From NCBI GenBank assembly GCA_004558205.1, contig SFDM01000012.1, forward strand, positions 8,587-72,586: a DNA stretch of 64,000 nucleotides, written 5' to 3'. Shown here one piece after another: positions 7,379 through 16,027 of the stretch. The stretch's first letter is position 1, and the number at the start of each line of letters is the position of its first letter. A program made the translations under genes and the position numbers. The DNA comes from Pyramidobacter piscolens (lineage in GTDB: Bacteria > Synergistota > Synergistia > Synergistales > Dethiosulfovibrionaceae). The notes under the pieces are model-generated. The model did no database searches. It had not been told where the DNA came from and saw only the letters and a list, made by a program, of their open reading frames with translations.

Positions 7379-8527
7379 TCACATTCCAAAACGCCGGGCG
7401 GCGCTTTTCATATGCCCGATCACGTCGACGCCGAAGGGACAGCGCCCCATGCAGCTGCCGCACTCCGCGCATTCCGACGCGTGGTGGGGCAGCAGGCGGT
7501 AGTGCTCGCGGACGGTTTCGGGCAGTTCCTCGCCTTCGCGGGTCAGGCTCAGATACTTATTGACGCTGGCCACGTCGATGCCCATGGGACAGGGAGCGCA
7601 ATGGCCGCAGTACATGCAGTGGCCCTGCCAGGAAAAACGTTCCATGCCGGCCATGACGGACGCGTAATCCTTCTCGGCGTCTGTGGCGCCGCACCAGTCC
7701 AGCGCGGCCTGTATCTCCTCGCGGGTCCTGCAGCCCGCCATGACTGCCGCGACGCCGGGGCGGGTCAGGGCGTACTCGAGGCACTGTACAGCCGTGAAGG
7801 CCCTGCCGAAGGGGGAGTTCTCGGCGCTCAGCAGATCGCCGCCGCCGTAGGCTTTCATCACGTCGATGCCTACGCCCAGGCGTTCGCAGAGCTCGTAAAG
7901 GCTTTCGCGCTCCCTGTCCATGTTGTGCAGCTCGTGGGCGTAGGCTTCGTCGGCCCAGAGCTGTTCCACGTCCTCGCCCGCGGGCTGCATGTCGTAGCAG
8001 GGGTTGATGGAGAACATCAGCACGTCCACAAGGCCGGTCTTCACCGCCATGGCGGCGACTTCGGGGTTGTGGCTGCTGATGCCCACGTGCTTGACCCTGC
8101 CCTCTTTTTTCAGGCGCAGGGCCAGTTTGATGATCTCGCCGCCGAAGACCTCGTGAAAATCCTCCGCGGCGTCGATATAGTGGATCATGCCCACGTCGAC
8201 CCAAGAGGTGCCCATGCGTTTCAGCAGGTCCTCAAAGGCCGCCTCGGTTTTGCGGGCATCTCGGGAGCGCAGGTACTGCCCGTCTTCCCAGACGGAGCAG
8301 AGATGCCCCTGTATGATAAACTTGTCCCGGCGGCCCTTCAGAGCCTGGCCGATGCAGGAACGGGTTTCGGGGTTCGACGTGTAGCAGTCGAAAAAATTGA
8401 CGCCCGCTTTTTCGGCGAAATCGAAATCCTTCGTCACCTCTTCAGCGCTTTTTCCGACGAAGCCTTCGCAGCCCAGCGCGATTGCGCTGACCGAGAGCCC
8501 CGTGCGTCCTAAAAGCCTGTATTCCAT
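7379..8527 (-). CDS. Aldo/keto reductase with C-terminal 4Fe-4S domain (second copy)
   Basis: 382 residues. It begins MEYRLLGRTGLSVSAIALGC, typical of this subfamily, and the barrel runs to about 290. C-terminal clusters are CMYCGHCAPCP and CAECGSCMGRCP. The AKR catalytic region reads NFFDCYTSNPETRSCIGQAL: the usual catalytic tyrosine is present as CYTSNP. AGGAGG precedes the ATG at 8527. It is the promoter-proximal gene of the leftward group ending with merR and the acetyltransferase. It is clearly paralogous to the next gene but divergent, so the two probably differ in substrate. Confidence 0.87.
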   Translation of the reverse strand: MEYRLLGRTGLSVSAIALGCEGFVGKSAEEVTKDFDFAEKAGVNFFDCYTSNPETRSCIGQALKGRRDKFIIQGHLCSVWEDGQYLRSRDARKTEAAFEDLLKRMGTSWVDVGMIHYIDAAEDFHEVFGGEIIKLALRLKKEGRVKHVGISSHNPEVAAMAVKTGLVDVLMFSINPCYDMQPAGEDVEQLWADEAYAHELHNMDRERESLYELCERLGVGIDVMKAYGGGDLLSAENSPFGRAFTAVQCLEYALTRPGVAAVMAGCRTREEIQAALDWCGATDAEKDYASVMAGMERFSWQGHCMYCGHCAPCPMGIDVASVNKYLSLTREGEELPETVREHYRLLPHHASECAECGSCMGRCPFGVDVIGHMKSAARRFGM

Positions 8528-8690
8528 GATGCGTTTCCTCCTATTGTGGCCGCTTTCCATCATGCGCGGCGTTCTTGTCCATTTTTTTATTGGCTATCGA
8601 TCGCTCGGCGGAAATCCCTTGGCAGGCACTTCGATCCAATCCGCGGCCGGCCGAAAGGAAAAGGCGCGGAATCCCAGGGCCGAAGCGAGG

Positions 8691-9812
8691 CTAGGCCTCT
8701 TCCGATCTCAGTACGAACAGCGTTATTTCCGAAGGGTCCATGATCCTCAGGGGAAAGCCGTTCCAGAGCAGCGTGCCGGGGCTGACGTAAAGCTTCATGG
8801 AGCCCAGGCCGTACCATCCCTTGACGAACCCCCCGTTAAACCGGGCGATAAACAGGTCCAGGCCGGGCATCATGCCGCCGTGGGTATGGCCCGAAAGCTG
8901 GAGGTCCACGCCCAGATCCGCGTTTTCCCGGGCGCTTTCAGGCCGGTGGGCCATGAGGATCACCGGCGCGTCCCGAGGGGCCCCTTTCAGGGCTTTGGGT
9001 AGGTCGGGGCCTTCAAAGCCAGAGCGCGCGCCCTGATGGTCGGGCGTTCCGGCGATAACCAGCTCTTTGCCGCCGGCTTCCAGGACGGCATGGCTGTTTT
9101 CAAGCATGGTGATGCCAAGCTCCTTGAACTTCCGCAGCCAGGCCTGATAGCCTGAGTAGTACTCGTGATTGCCCGAAGAGCCCCACACGCCGATGCGGGC
9201 TTTCAGCCGGGCCAGCGGCGCCACGTCTTTTTCGCGGCGGGCCACGGTCCCATCCACCATGTCGCCGTTCAGCAAAATGACGTCGGGATTCAAGGCGTTG
9301 GTCCTGTCCACGATGGCCTGGAGCAGCGGAGCCTGGTTAGCCGCGCTGGCGTGAAGGTCGGCCAGAAGGGCTATTTTGAGGCCGTCGAACTCCTTTGGCA
9401 GGCGTTTCAGGCGAACCTCCTGGATGTTTACCTCGGGGACCCTGAAGGCGGCCCAGGTGCCGTACAGCGACAGCAGCGCCGAGGAAAGGACGATGGCCAG
9501 GGCGATTCCGTTCACCGGAAAAGCCCGGCCCTTCGCGAAGATCTTCCAGAGAACCCAGGCCGCGTCTTTCAGGATCAGCATAAACAGCATGATGACCAGG
9601 GCGCTGTAGAGCCAGGCGAAGAGCAGAATCAACGGCCGTGGCAGTTCGGGGGCGAAAAACATGCCGCCGCCGAGTCGTTGGAAGATCTGGTTCTTGTGAG
9701 CTACGGCCAGTAAAACCGCGGCGCAGGGCAGCTTCCAGGGCCAGGGCATTTTGAGCGGCAGCAGCAGGCTTGCGGCCACATATAAGAAGAGCGTCCAGGA
9801 CATGGCCGTCAT
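8691..9812 (-). CDS. Membrane-anchored calcineurin-like metallophosphoesterase (YaeI-like)
   Basis: 373 residues. The first ~130 hold four or so membrane segments (4-22, 28-42, 58-85, 100-120). The C-terminal ~240 are a metallophosphatase with all metal-binding blocks: ALLADLHAS, LLNGDMVDG, SSGNHEYY, LMAHRPE and LSGHTHGG. Such proteins hydrolyse phosphate esters on the outer face of the membrane; YkuE/YaeI relatives have been linked to lipid headgroups. AGGAGG sits 8 nt before the ATG at 9812. Confidence 0.87.
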   Translation of the reverse strand: MTAMSWTLFLYVAASLLLPLKMPWPWKLPCAAVLLAVAHKNQIFQRLGGGMFFAPELPRPLILLFAWLYSALVIMLFMLILKDAAWVLWKIFAKGRAFPVNGIALAIVLSSALLSLYGTWAAFRVPEVNIQEVRLKRLPKEFDGLKIALLADLHASAANQAPLLQAIVDRTNALNPDVILLNGDMVDGTVARREKDVAPLARLKARIGVWGSSGNHEYYSGYQAWLRKFKELGITMLENSHAVLEAGGKELVIAGTPDHQGARSGFEGPDLPKALKGAPRDAPVILMAHRPESARENADLGVDLQLSGHTHGGMMPGLDLFIARFNGGFVKGWYGLGSMKLYVSPGTLLWNGFPLRIMDPSEITLFVLRSEEA

Positions 9813-9997
9813 CGGGGCAGCCTCCTTTCCGAGGTGTGAAAGCCGAAGGTTTTTTCGGCGGTTTTCCAGCCCGGGATGGCGGCGATATTCTGATTTTTTT
9901 CATTCATATTTGATGATCCTCCTGTAAACCCCATGTTCGTGATAAGAAAAGAGCCAATTTGTTTTTTATGCGCGTCCCCGGTTCTGTGAGAACGACT

Positions 9998-10672
9998 TTA
10001 ACGGCGCTCTTGGACGCCGCTTTCTTTCAGCGTGTAATAGGTGAGGGAGATAAAGGTCCCCATGATCGACAGCCAGGCGGCGAAGAAGGGGGCGATGGAC
10101 TGTTCGAAGTCCCAAAAGCTGAAACTTGCGCCGAAAAAGAGCTTCAGCCACAGATCCATGTCGAAGGTGGACTTGACGCCCCAGATGGCTATCGCCGCGG
10201 CGGCGCATCGGAGCAGCGCTGTTCTCAGGCGGCTTGGGTCGGAGATCTTCAGCGCGCGGCGCGCGGCGTTCATGAGCATGTCCCAGTGCAGACCCAGGTG
10301 TATGGACATGAGGATCAGGCCGCTGTAGGCCGCGAGAGTATGGACCTGGCGCGCGGAAAAATCGTTTTCGATCTTAAGGAACGCGAAGAGATCCAGGGAA
10401 ATCATGACGCCCGTAACCATCAGAATGGTCATGTCCGCCGCAAGCAGCAGGTTGACCGCTGAGTTCAAAGAGCGGTGCAGGCCGTATTTCCCCTTCAGCA
10501 GCGCGCCGTACCAGCGCCAGTTGAGCAGATTGTGCAGGACGAACAGCGCGCCCAGGAGGACGCCGGTGATTTCGTGCCCCAGATTGCCCGTCAGGTGATA
10601 GGCCAGAGCCAGCAGCATCAGGACGAGCATTGCAAAGTCCACAATCAATTTAACGGCCCTCTTTGGATTCAT
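9998..10672 (-). CDS. DUF4405-type membrane protein (cytochrome b561-like)
   Basis: 224 residues with about five membrane segments. Histidines lie in or near several of them: YHLTGNLGHEITG, FVLHNLLNW, GLHRSLN, VHTLAAYSG and SIHLGLHWDML. This pattern is typical of DUF4405 proteins thought to bind haem b and pass electrons in the membrane. The second of two close ATGs (10672) has the better 8-nt spacing from AGGAGG. The neighbouring exported flavodoxin makes a membrane-to-outside redox route plausible. This is inference. Confidence 0.7.
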   Translation of the reverse strand: MNPKRAVKLIVDFAMLVLMLLALAYHLTGNLGHEITGVLLGALFVLHNLLNWRWYGALLKGKYGLHRSLNSAVNLLLAADMTILMVTGVMISLDLFAFLKIENDFSARQVHTLAAYSGLILMSIHLGLHWDMLMNAARRALKISDPSRLRTALLRCAAAAIAIWGVKSTFDMDLWLKLFFGASFSFWDFEQSIAPFFAAWLSIMGTFISLTYYTLKESGVQERR

Positions 10673-10889
10673 TCATAACGCCTCCTTGGAGTTTTGATCT
10701 ATGCGGAAGCCCGCGCGAAATCATGTTTCGGCGTTCCCATCCTGTCATCGGCATACATAAAGGTAAGACCGGAAGATCGGAACGGCAGACCGCGGACACA
10801 GTCAGATTTTCAGCCTGTTCGGCCACGATCGGCCTTTTAGCCATCGGACCAGCGGCAGATCCCATTATATCCTATCGGCGCTTTTTCGC

Positions 10890-10929
10890 AAAAAAATAGA
10901 AGTCCCTCCGCCAAGTTCAGAGGGACTTC
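10890..10929 (-). terminator. Terminator of the flavodoxin gene
   Basis: GAAGTCCCTC (10899-10908) pairs with GAGGGACTTC (10920-10929). On the minus strand the stem is followed by TATTTTTTT. It lies just past the flavodoxin stop. Confidence 0.85.
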
Positions 10930-10946
10930 GTCCCGTCATCCTCCGG

Positions 10947-11507
10947 TTAATTGAGAAGTCCCTTGCCGCGCAGCCACCGGATCACGTCGTCTTTTGCTTC
11001 CCGAACGGAACCTCCCCTGATGGGAAGGCCGCCGAGCAGAGTCGAGCGAGGCGCCAGGCGTTTGATGTCCGATTCGCTGTGCCCCATGCGGGAGCCTTCG
11101 TGGGTCATAAAGGGCGCGATGGTCTTTCCCGACAGGTCGTAGCTCTCGAGGAAGGTCATCACGGCCGGCGCCACGGTGCCCCACCAGCAGGGCGAGCCAA
11201 GAATGATCACGTCGTAGGAGGCCATGTTGGCCACTTTGCCCCTGATTTCGGGCCTGAAGTCCGCGTTGATCTCCCGTTTTGCCTGTTCTGTGGTCTGACG
11301 GTAAGCTGTGGGGTAGGGCTTGACGGGGACGATTTCGAAAAGATCCGCGCCTGTGGCCTCTTTGATCTGTTCAGCCACGACTCGGGTGTTGCCGCCCCAG
11401 GAGTAGTAGACGATAAGGGTCTTTTTAGCGGGTGCTGCGTGAGCCGGAGTTCCCGCAGCCATGATTGAAACTGCCAGAAGCGCCGCTGCCATAAGTTCGC
11501 TTTTCAT
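10947..11507 (-). CDS. Exported flavodoxin
   Basis: 186 residues. Residues 1-27 form a signal peptide ending AHA-A, followed by the flavodoxin fold: KTLIVYYSWGGNTR (phosphate-binding loop of FMN), then ILGSPCWWGTVAPAV and PFMTHEGSRMG. It would be folded outside the cytoplasm with FMN, unusual for flavodoxins, though exported versions occur in anaerobes. I set the start at 11507 because the signal peptide begins there; the open frame runs on to 11624 through promoter DNA. A MerR-type promoter precedes it and a strong terminator follows. Confidence 0.82.
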   Translation of the reverse strand: MKSELMAAALLAVSIMAAGTPAHAAPAKKTLIVYYSWGGNTRVVAEQIKEATGADLFEIVPVKPYPTAYRQTTEQAKREINADFRPEIRGKVANMASYDVIILGSPCWWGTVAPAVMTFLESYDLSGKTIAPFMTHEGSRMGHSESDIKRLAPRSTLLGGLPIRGGSVREAKDDVIRWLRGKGLLN

Positions 11508-11562
11508 AGGTGATTCCCATCCTTTGCGTGAAGTTTGTCTCTGAATTTTCGTTGACGTTTGG

Positions 11563-11593
11563 ACTCTATCACCTGGAGTGGACTCTAAGTCAA
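11563..11593 (-). promoter_or_regulatory. MerR-type promoter/operator for the flavodoxin gene
   Basis: On the minus strand TTGACT (11588-11593) and TAGAGT (11563-11568) are 19 nt apart, the over-long spacing that MerR-family activators correct by twisting DNA. The spacer carries the near-palindrome CTTAGAGT-CC-ACTCCAGG, close to known AdhR/NmlR-type sites. The AdhR-like regulator at 5831-6214 is the natural candidate. Confidence 0.65.
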
Positions 11594-11624
11594 GAGCTTT
11601 TTTTCGCGTTTTTCGATTTTTCAA

Positions 11625-12072
11625 AGGATCTGGGAATCCGTCAATATAACTGATTATTGTTTATTTTCAGAGGCGGGCAATTTGGCAAATTAAAAAAGCG
11701 ATGTATTAAAAAGAGTGGTTTAAGTGTTTTTTGCCAAATATTATTGCATCTTACAACAGGGCAGAATGTTTATGCGTTTTGTTGTAAAAAACTCTATTGT
11801 CATCTTTTTTATAACAAGAGAAAATCTTCTGCGGTCAGGATAATTTGATTTGGCTTTTTGTGCTTTTATCCATGGGAAACTGCTTTATGATGAAAAAAAT
11901 ATCTCATATCGGCGGAAAGAGGAGCATTGGAAAGCCCTTTGAGCCTCAAGACGGCTGGACAAAGTTTCAAAAAGATGGTAATCTTTACCATAAAGAAAAT
12001 ATTGTTCAGCAAGGCTATCCCCACCTGTTTAGATTTCGTTTTCACGCTCGCCCTGTTTCACCCTGATGTTGG
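11625..12072. other. AT-rich leader or spacer without a recognised gene
   Basis: About 450 bp, distinctly AT-rich against its surroundings. Open frames here (up to 73 codons) show no ribosome-binding site or family resemblance. A 7-bp hairpin (ATGGTAA at 11975, TTACCAT at 11985) and the terminator at 12073 suggest it may be a transcribed leader of the symporter gene. I saw no known riboswitch motif. Confidence 0.4.
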
Positions 12073-12098
12073 ACGCCGGACTGCCCTCTGGCGTTTTT
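12073..12098 (+). terminator. Terminator/attenuator just upstream of the Na+/alanine symporter gene
   Basis: ACGCCGGA (12073-12080) and TCTGGCGT (12087-12094) form an 8-bp stem with one G-T pair, followed by TTTTT. It lies 52 bp before the symporter start in the same orientation. It either ends an upstream transcript or acts as an attenuator. Confidence 0.55.
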
Positions 12099-12149
12099 AA
12101 CATAGTGATAAGCGTAATGGATGATCATTTTTTAGGAGGAGATGGTTTT

Positions 12150-13532
12150 ATGGAAGCGATTATGCACTGGAATGGTATTATCAACGGTATCGTTTGGGGC
12201 CCTTGGATGTTGACTCTGCTGGTCGGTACTGGTATCTGGTTCACGTTTATTCTCGGTTTTCCCCAGCTTCGCTATTTTGGCGTGATGCTTAAGGAAGTCT
12301 TCGGAAAGCTCCTCGTGAAGTCCGAGGGAGAAGGCAACATTTCTTCCTTCGCCGCTGTGGCTACTGCCCTGGCAGCCACCGTCGGCACGGGCAACATCGC
12401 GGGCGTGGCGACGGCCCTGCACCTCGGCGGCCCCGGCGCGCTGTTCTGGATGCTCTTCTCCGCGTTCTTCGGCATGACCACCAAGTTCTGCGAAGTCTCC
12501 CTGGCCGTCCACTTCCGCGAGAAGGACGAGACCGGCGCCTGGCGCGGCGGCACCATGTACATCCTTGAAAAGGGATGCGGCATGAAGTGGCTCGCCGTCG
12601 TCTTCGCCCTCTTCACGTTGCTGGCCTCCTTCGGCATCGGCAACATGGTTCAGGCCAACTCCACCGCCGAAGCCGTCTCCATGGCGTTCAACGTTCCCCA
12701 CATCTACACGGCCATCGTTATGGCGGTCCTCGTGGGCCTGGTTATCATCGGCGGCCTGAAGCGCATCGCTACGATCACCGTCTACCTGGTCCCCTTCATG
12801 GCCATCGTCTACATCGCCGGCGCTATCGTCGTGGTCTGCAAGAACTCCGCCATGATCGGCCCCTCCTTTGCGGCGGCGGTCAAGGGCGCTTTCTCTGATC
12901 CCATGGCCCTGCCCGGCGCTATCGTCGGCTGGACCGTCAAGGAAGCCATCAAGCGCGGCATCGCCCGCGGCGTGTTCTCCAACGAAGCCGGCCTTGGCTC
13001 CGCGCCCATGGTCCACGCGGCAGCGCAGGTCGACCATCCTGTCCGCCAGGGGCTTTACGGCATCTTTGAAGTCTTCATGGACACCATCATCATCTGCACC
13101 CTGACCTCGCTGGTCATCATGACCACCGGCGTTCTGACCAGCGAAGCCGGCGTCAATCTTACGGGCGCTCAGCTGACCCTGGCCGGGTTCGACGCGGCCC
13201 TCGGCGTCGGCTGGGGCACCACGATCCTGTCCGCTGGACTCGCCATGTTCGCCCTGTCCACGATCCTGGGCTGGTACTACTACGGCGAGACCGCTCTGAC
13301 CTACCTGTTCCCCGTGGGCGCCATCCCCGTCTACAAGATCCTGTGGGTTGCGGGCGTCGTGCTGGGCGGCTGGGGCGGAGCCCAGTGGCTGACTTCCCTT
13401 TGGGATCTGGCCGACACTCTGAACGGCCTTATGGCGATTCCCAACCTGATAGGGCTTCTTCTTATGACCAAGGTCATGAAGGATCTGGTCAAGGATTTCG
13501 ACGCCAAGCGCAAAAGCGGCGAACTGAAGTAA
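12150..13532 (+). CDS. Sodium:alanine (glycine) symporter, AGCS family
   Basis: 460 residues and about 11 membrane segments, the usual AGCS size. Family landmarks include AAVATALAATVGTGNIAGVATAL, FFGMTTKFCEVSLAVHFREKDETG, GGTMYILEKGCG and the NEAGLGSAPMVHAAAQVDHPV segment. It imports alanine or glycine with Na+. The start at 12150 is fixed by AGGAGG at 12134-12139; an upstream extension of the frame crosses a terminator. It stands alone between an upstream attenuator-like hairpin and a downstream terminator. Na+ coupling fits the Na+-type ATPase in this window. Confidence 0.93.
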   Translation: MEAIMHWNGIINGIVWGPWMLTLLVGTGIWFTFILGFPQLRYFGVMLKEVFGKLLVKSEGEGNISSFAAVATALAATVGTGNIAGVATALHLGGPGALFWMLFSAFFGMTTKFCEVSLAVHFREKDETGAWRGGTMYILEKGCGMKWLAVVFALFTLLASFGIGNMVQANSTAEAVSMAFNVPHIYTAIVMAVLVGLVIIGGLKRIATITVYLVPFMAIVYIAGAIVVVCKNSAMIGPSFAAAVKGAFSDPMALPGAIVGWTVKEAIKRGIARGVFSNEAGLGSAPMVHAAAQVDHPVRQGLYGIFEVFMDTIIICTLTSLVIMTTGVLTSEAGVNLTGAQLTLAGFDAALGVGWGTTILSAGLAMFALSTILGWYYYGETALTYLFPVGAIPVYKILWVAGVVLGGWGGAQWLTSLWDLADTLNGLMAIPNLIGLLLMTKVMKDLVKDFDAKRKSGELK

Positions 13533-13542
13533 TCGCGATAAA

Positions 13543-13577
13543 CAAAAAACGCCTTCCCGAAAGGGAGGGCGTTTTTA
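13543..13577. terminator. Bidirectional terminator between symporter and ggt
   Basis: AAAAACGCCTTCCC, loop GAAA, GGGAGGGCGTTTTT. A runs on one side and T runs on the other serve both convergent genes. Confidence 0.9.
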
Positions 13578-13611
13578 CGTTTATCGGCCAAGCCGTACTT
13601 TGGGGTGAATA

Positions 13612-15219
13612 TTACCACGCGGCTACGCAGCCGTCGGCTCGGGATTCCGTGGCGCCGGCCAGGGTGCCTTCGTCGGTGCGCCAGATCAGTTCGCCGCGGC
13701 CGAAGGCGTTGGAGTCCAGGGCGAAGCGCACGTCGTGTCCCATCCGGGCCAGGCGTTGAGCTGCCGCTGGGTCGAAACCGGGCTCCACCTCCACGGTGAG
13801 GTCCTTCAGCCACTGCCACCGGGGAGCGTCCAGGGCCTGCTGAGGGTTCATGTGGAAGTCGATGGCGTTCATCAGCAGCTGGAGCTGCCCCTGGGGCTGC
13901 ATGAAAGCGCCCATCACGCCGAAGGGGCCCACGGGCTGGCCGTCCTTCGTGAGGAATCCCGGGATGATCGTGCAGTAGGGGCGCTTGCCGGGAGCGATCA
14001 CGTTGGGATGCTCGGGATCCATGGAGAATCCCTTGGCGCGGCAGTTGAGGGAGATTCCCGTGCCCGGGATCACGATGCCGGAGCCAAAGCTCGTATAGTT
14101 GCTCTGGATGAAGGAAACCATGTTTCCTTCTTCGTCGGCGGTGCACAGGTAGACGGTGCCCGACCCTTCGGGCTCGCCAGCCTCGGGGATCCTGGCAGTG
14201 CCGCCGATGAGGCTGCGCCGGCGGGCGGCGTACTCGTCGGAGAGCATGCCTTCGACAGGGACGGAGACGAATTTCTGGTCAGCTACGTAGCGCAGCGAAT
14301 CCGCGAAGGCGAGCTTGATGGCTTCGATCTGCCGGTGGAAAGTCTCGGGGGCGTCCCTGTGGCTGAACTCGAATCCCTTTAGGATGTTCAGCGCCATGAG
14401 GACCGTGATGCCCTGCCCGTTGGGCGGGATTTCCCAAACGTCGTAGCCTCTGTAGCCGGCGCTGATGGGTTTGACCCACTCGGGATCGACCGAGGCCAGG
14501 TCTTTTTCGCACAGATAGCCGCCGGAGGTCATGGAAAACTGAAGGATTTTTTCGGCGATCTCGCCCTCGTAAAAGGCCTTGGCGTTGGTCTGGGCGATCA
14601 GCTGGAGCGTTTTTGCCTGATCGGGGTTTTTCCACAGGGATCCTGCCGCCGGTGTCTTTCCTCCGGGAGCGAAGGTGTCGAACCAGGGCTGGAATTCGGG
14701 GCCCACGAAGTTCTTCTTATAATTCTCGTTGGCGAGACGCCAGTTGTACGCCACCGTGGGGGCCACGGCGTGCCCCTTCGAGGCGTAGTCGATGGCGGGG
14801 GCCAGGGTCTGTTCCAGTTTCAGGCGTCCCATGGTCTGGGCGAGGATCGCCCAGGTCTTGGGAGCCGCCGGAACCGTGGCGGAAGGCCAGCCGCAGGTGG
14901 GTACCTTTTTCCAGCCCTGGGCGAGAATTTCCTTGAGCTTGAAAGCCAGGGGCGCGCGGCCGCTGCCGTTGATGCCATGCATTTTGCCGTCTTTCCAGAT
15001 GATCGCGAAGTTGTCGCTTCCCAGGCCGTTGCTCGTTGGCTCAACGACGGTCAGAGCGGCGGCCGCGGCGATGGCCGCGTCCACGGCGTTGCCGCCCTGC
15101 TTGAGTATTTCCAGGCCAGCCTGGGCTGCCAGGGGATGGGACGTGGCGACCATGCCCCGCGAGCCGTAAATCAGATTTCTTCTCGACGGAAAAGGATTAT
15201 AATGGGGATCATATTTCAT
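13612..15219 (-). CDS. ggt: Gamma-glutamyltransferase family protein (YwrD-like)
   Basis: 535 residues. The large subunit begins with GMVATSHPLAAQAGLEILKQGGNAVDAAIA, typical of the family. The autocatalytic nucleophile would be Thr355 in GSGTVYLCTADEEGN, followed by the GSGIVIPGTGI oxyanion-loop region. The enzyme cleaves itself at that Thr and transfers or hydrolyses gamma-glutamyl groups, for example from glutathione. No signal peptide is visible, so it is probably cytoplasmic, as in YwrD relatives. The ATG follows GAGGAGG. Confidence 0.9.
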   Translation of the reverse strand: MKYDPHYNPFPSRRNLIYGSRGMVATSHPLAAQAGLEILKQGGNAVDAAIAAAAALTVVEPTSNGLGSDNFAIIWKDGKMHGINGSGRAPLAFKLKEILAQGWKKVPTCGWPSATVPAAPKTWAILAQTMGRLKLEQTLAPAIDYASKGHAVAPTVAYNWRLANENYKKNFVGPEFQPWFDTFAPGGKTPAAGSLWKNPDQAKTLQLIAQTNAKAFYEGEIAEKILQFSMTSGGYLCEKDLASVDPEWVKPISAGYRGYDVWEIPPNGQGITVLMALNILKGFEFSHRDAPETFHRQIEAIKLAFADSLRYVADQKFVSVPVEGMLSDEYAARRRSLIGGTARIPEAGEPEGSGTVYLCTADEEGNMVSFIQSNYTSFGSGIVIPGTGISLNCRAKGFSMDPEHPNVIAPGKRPYCTIIPGFLTKDGQPVGPFGVMGAFMQPQGQLQLLMNAIDFHMNPQQALDAPRWQWLKDLTVEVEPGFDPAAAQRLARMGHDVRFALDSNAFGRGELIWRTDEGTLAGATESRADGCVAAW

Positions 15220-15457
15220 GAAGGTTCTCCTCCTCAGATTTAAAGTTATGACCGTTCATGGGCTAAGTTTACCAGAAAAGATGAATTCCGTCCCTGCTGT
15301 TTGCGCTTAATTTAAAAAAGCGCCGCATTCTTTTTTATGTCCCTGCAAGGCGCTTGCTGGCCTGATTTGCCGCGAATTTCTCTGATCCACTGGACGAGAA
15401 GTGACTTTGGCTGTAAAATTGCCAAGTACGTCTAAGCTGAATAAGGAGGTCTTCAAT

Positions 15458-15898
15458 TTGAAGAACGCAAAATCTTTTTCTGTGTGCGCATTGATTGCGG
15501 TTGTCGTCCTGACTGTCGCGGGGGCAGCCTTTGCCGCCGATACGGTCGGCGTCGTAGATGCTCAGAAAGTTCTTTTCAACCATCCGCGCATTGAGCAGGT
15601 GACCAAGAGAATCGAAGCGATCTATCAGGCGAAGGACAAGGAAGTCAAGGCGGCTCTCGAGAAGGTCACCGACAAGAAGAAGGCGGCCGAAGTGGTCGAC
15701 AAGACGCGCCGTGAGGTGGCCGAGGAAGAGATGAAGCTTAAGGAGCCCATCTTCAAGGAGATGCGCCTGGCGATCAGGACCGTGGCCCGCGCGAAGAACC
15801 TGACGGTTATCGTCGAAGCGTCGGCGGTGCATTTCGGCGGCGTGGACATCACAAACGACGTGATTCAGGAGCTCAAAAAGAAGAGCGCCGGCAAGTAG
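15458..15898 (+). CDS. Skp/OmpH-family periplasmic chaperone
   Basis: 146 residues. A TTG start (15458) preceded by AAGGAGG opens a signal peptide cut after AFA (about residue 26). The mature protein begins ADTVGVVDAQKVLFNHPR, typical of OmpH, continues into a charged helical arm (EVKAALEKVTDKKKAAEVVDKTRREVAEEE) and ends with the strand pair LTVIVEASAVHFGGVDIT. Skp holds unfolded outer-membrane proteins in the periplasm, so its presence implies a diderm cell. It stands alone here, not beside bamA. Confidence 0.85.
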   Translation: MKNAKSFSVCALIAVVVLTVAGAAFAADTVGVVDAQKVLFNHPRIEQVTKRIEAIYQAKDKEVKAALEKVTDKKKAAEVVDKTRREVAEEEMKLKEPIFKEMRLAIRTVARAKNLTVIVEASAVHFGGVDITNDVIQELKKKSAGK

Positions 15899-15916
15899 TT
15901 TTTAGTTTTCATGAAG

Positions 15917-15954
15917 AGGAACCGCTTTTTTTCTTAAAAGTGGTTCCTTTTTTT
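15917..15954 (+). terminator. Terminator after the Skp/OmpH gene
   Basis: AGGAACCGCTTTT pairs with AAAAGTGGTTCCT (one G-T) and is followed by TTTTTTT. Confidence 0.85.
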
Positions 15955-16027
15955 GTTTGTATTCGCGCTCTAACTGTTGTAGTATTAGGGCCAGTTTTAC
16001 AGACTTATGATATGGAGGGGAAGACAC

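Noticed and set aside
11845..12066. 73-codon frame upstream of the symporter
   Set aside because: No ribosome-binding site, no recognisable family, AT-rich, and followed by a terminator; left as possible leader sequence.
11880..12098. Glycine riboswitch or T-box before the symporter
   Set aside because: Neither the conserved glycine-aptamer core nor a T-box sequence is visible; only a generic terminator hairpin is present.
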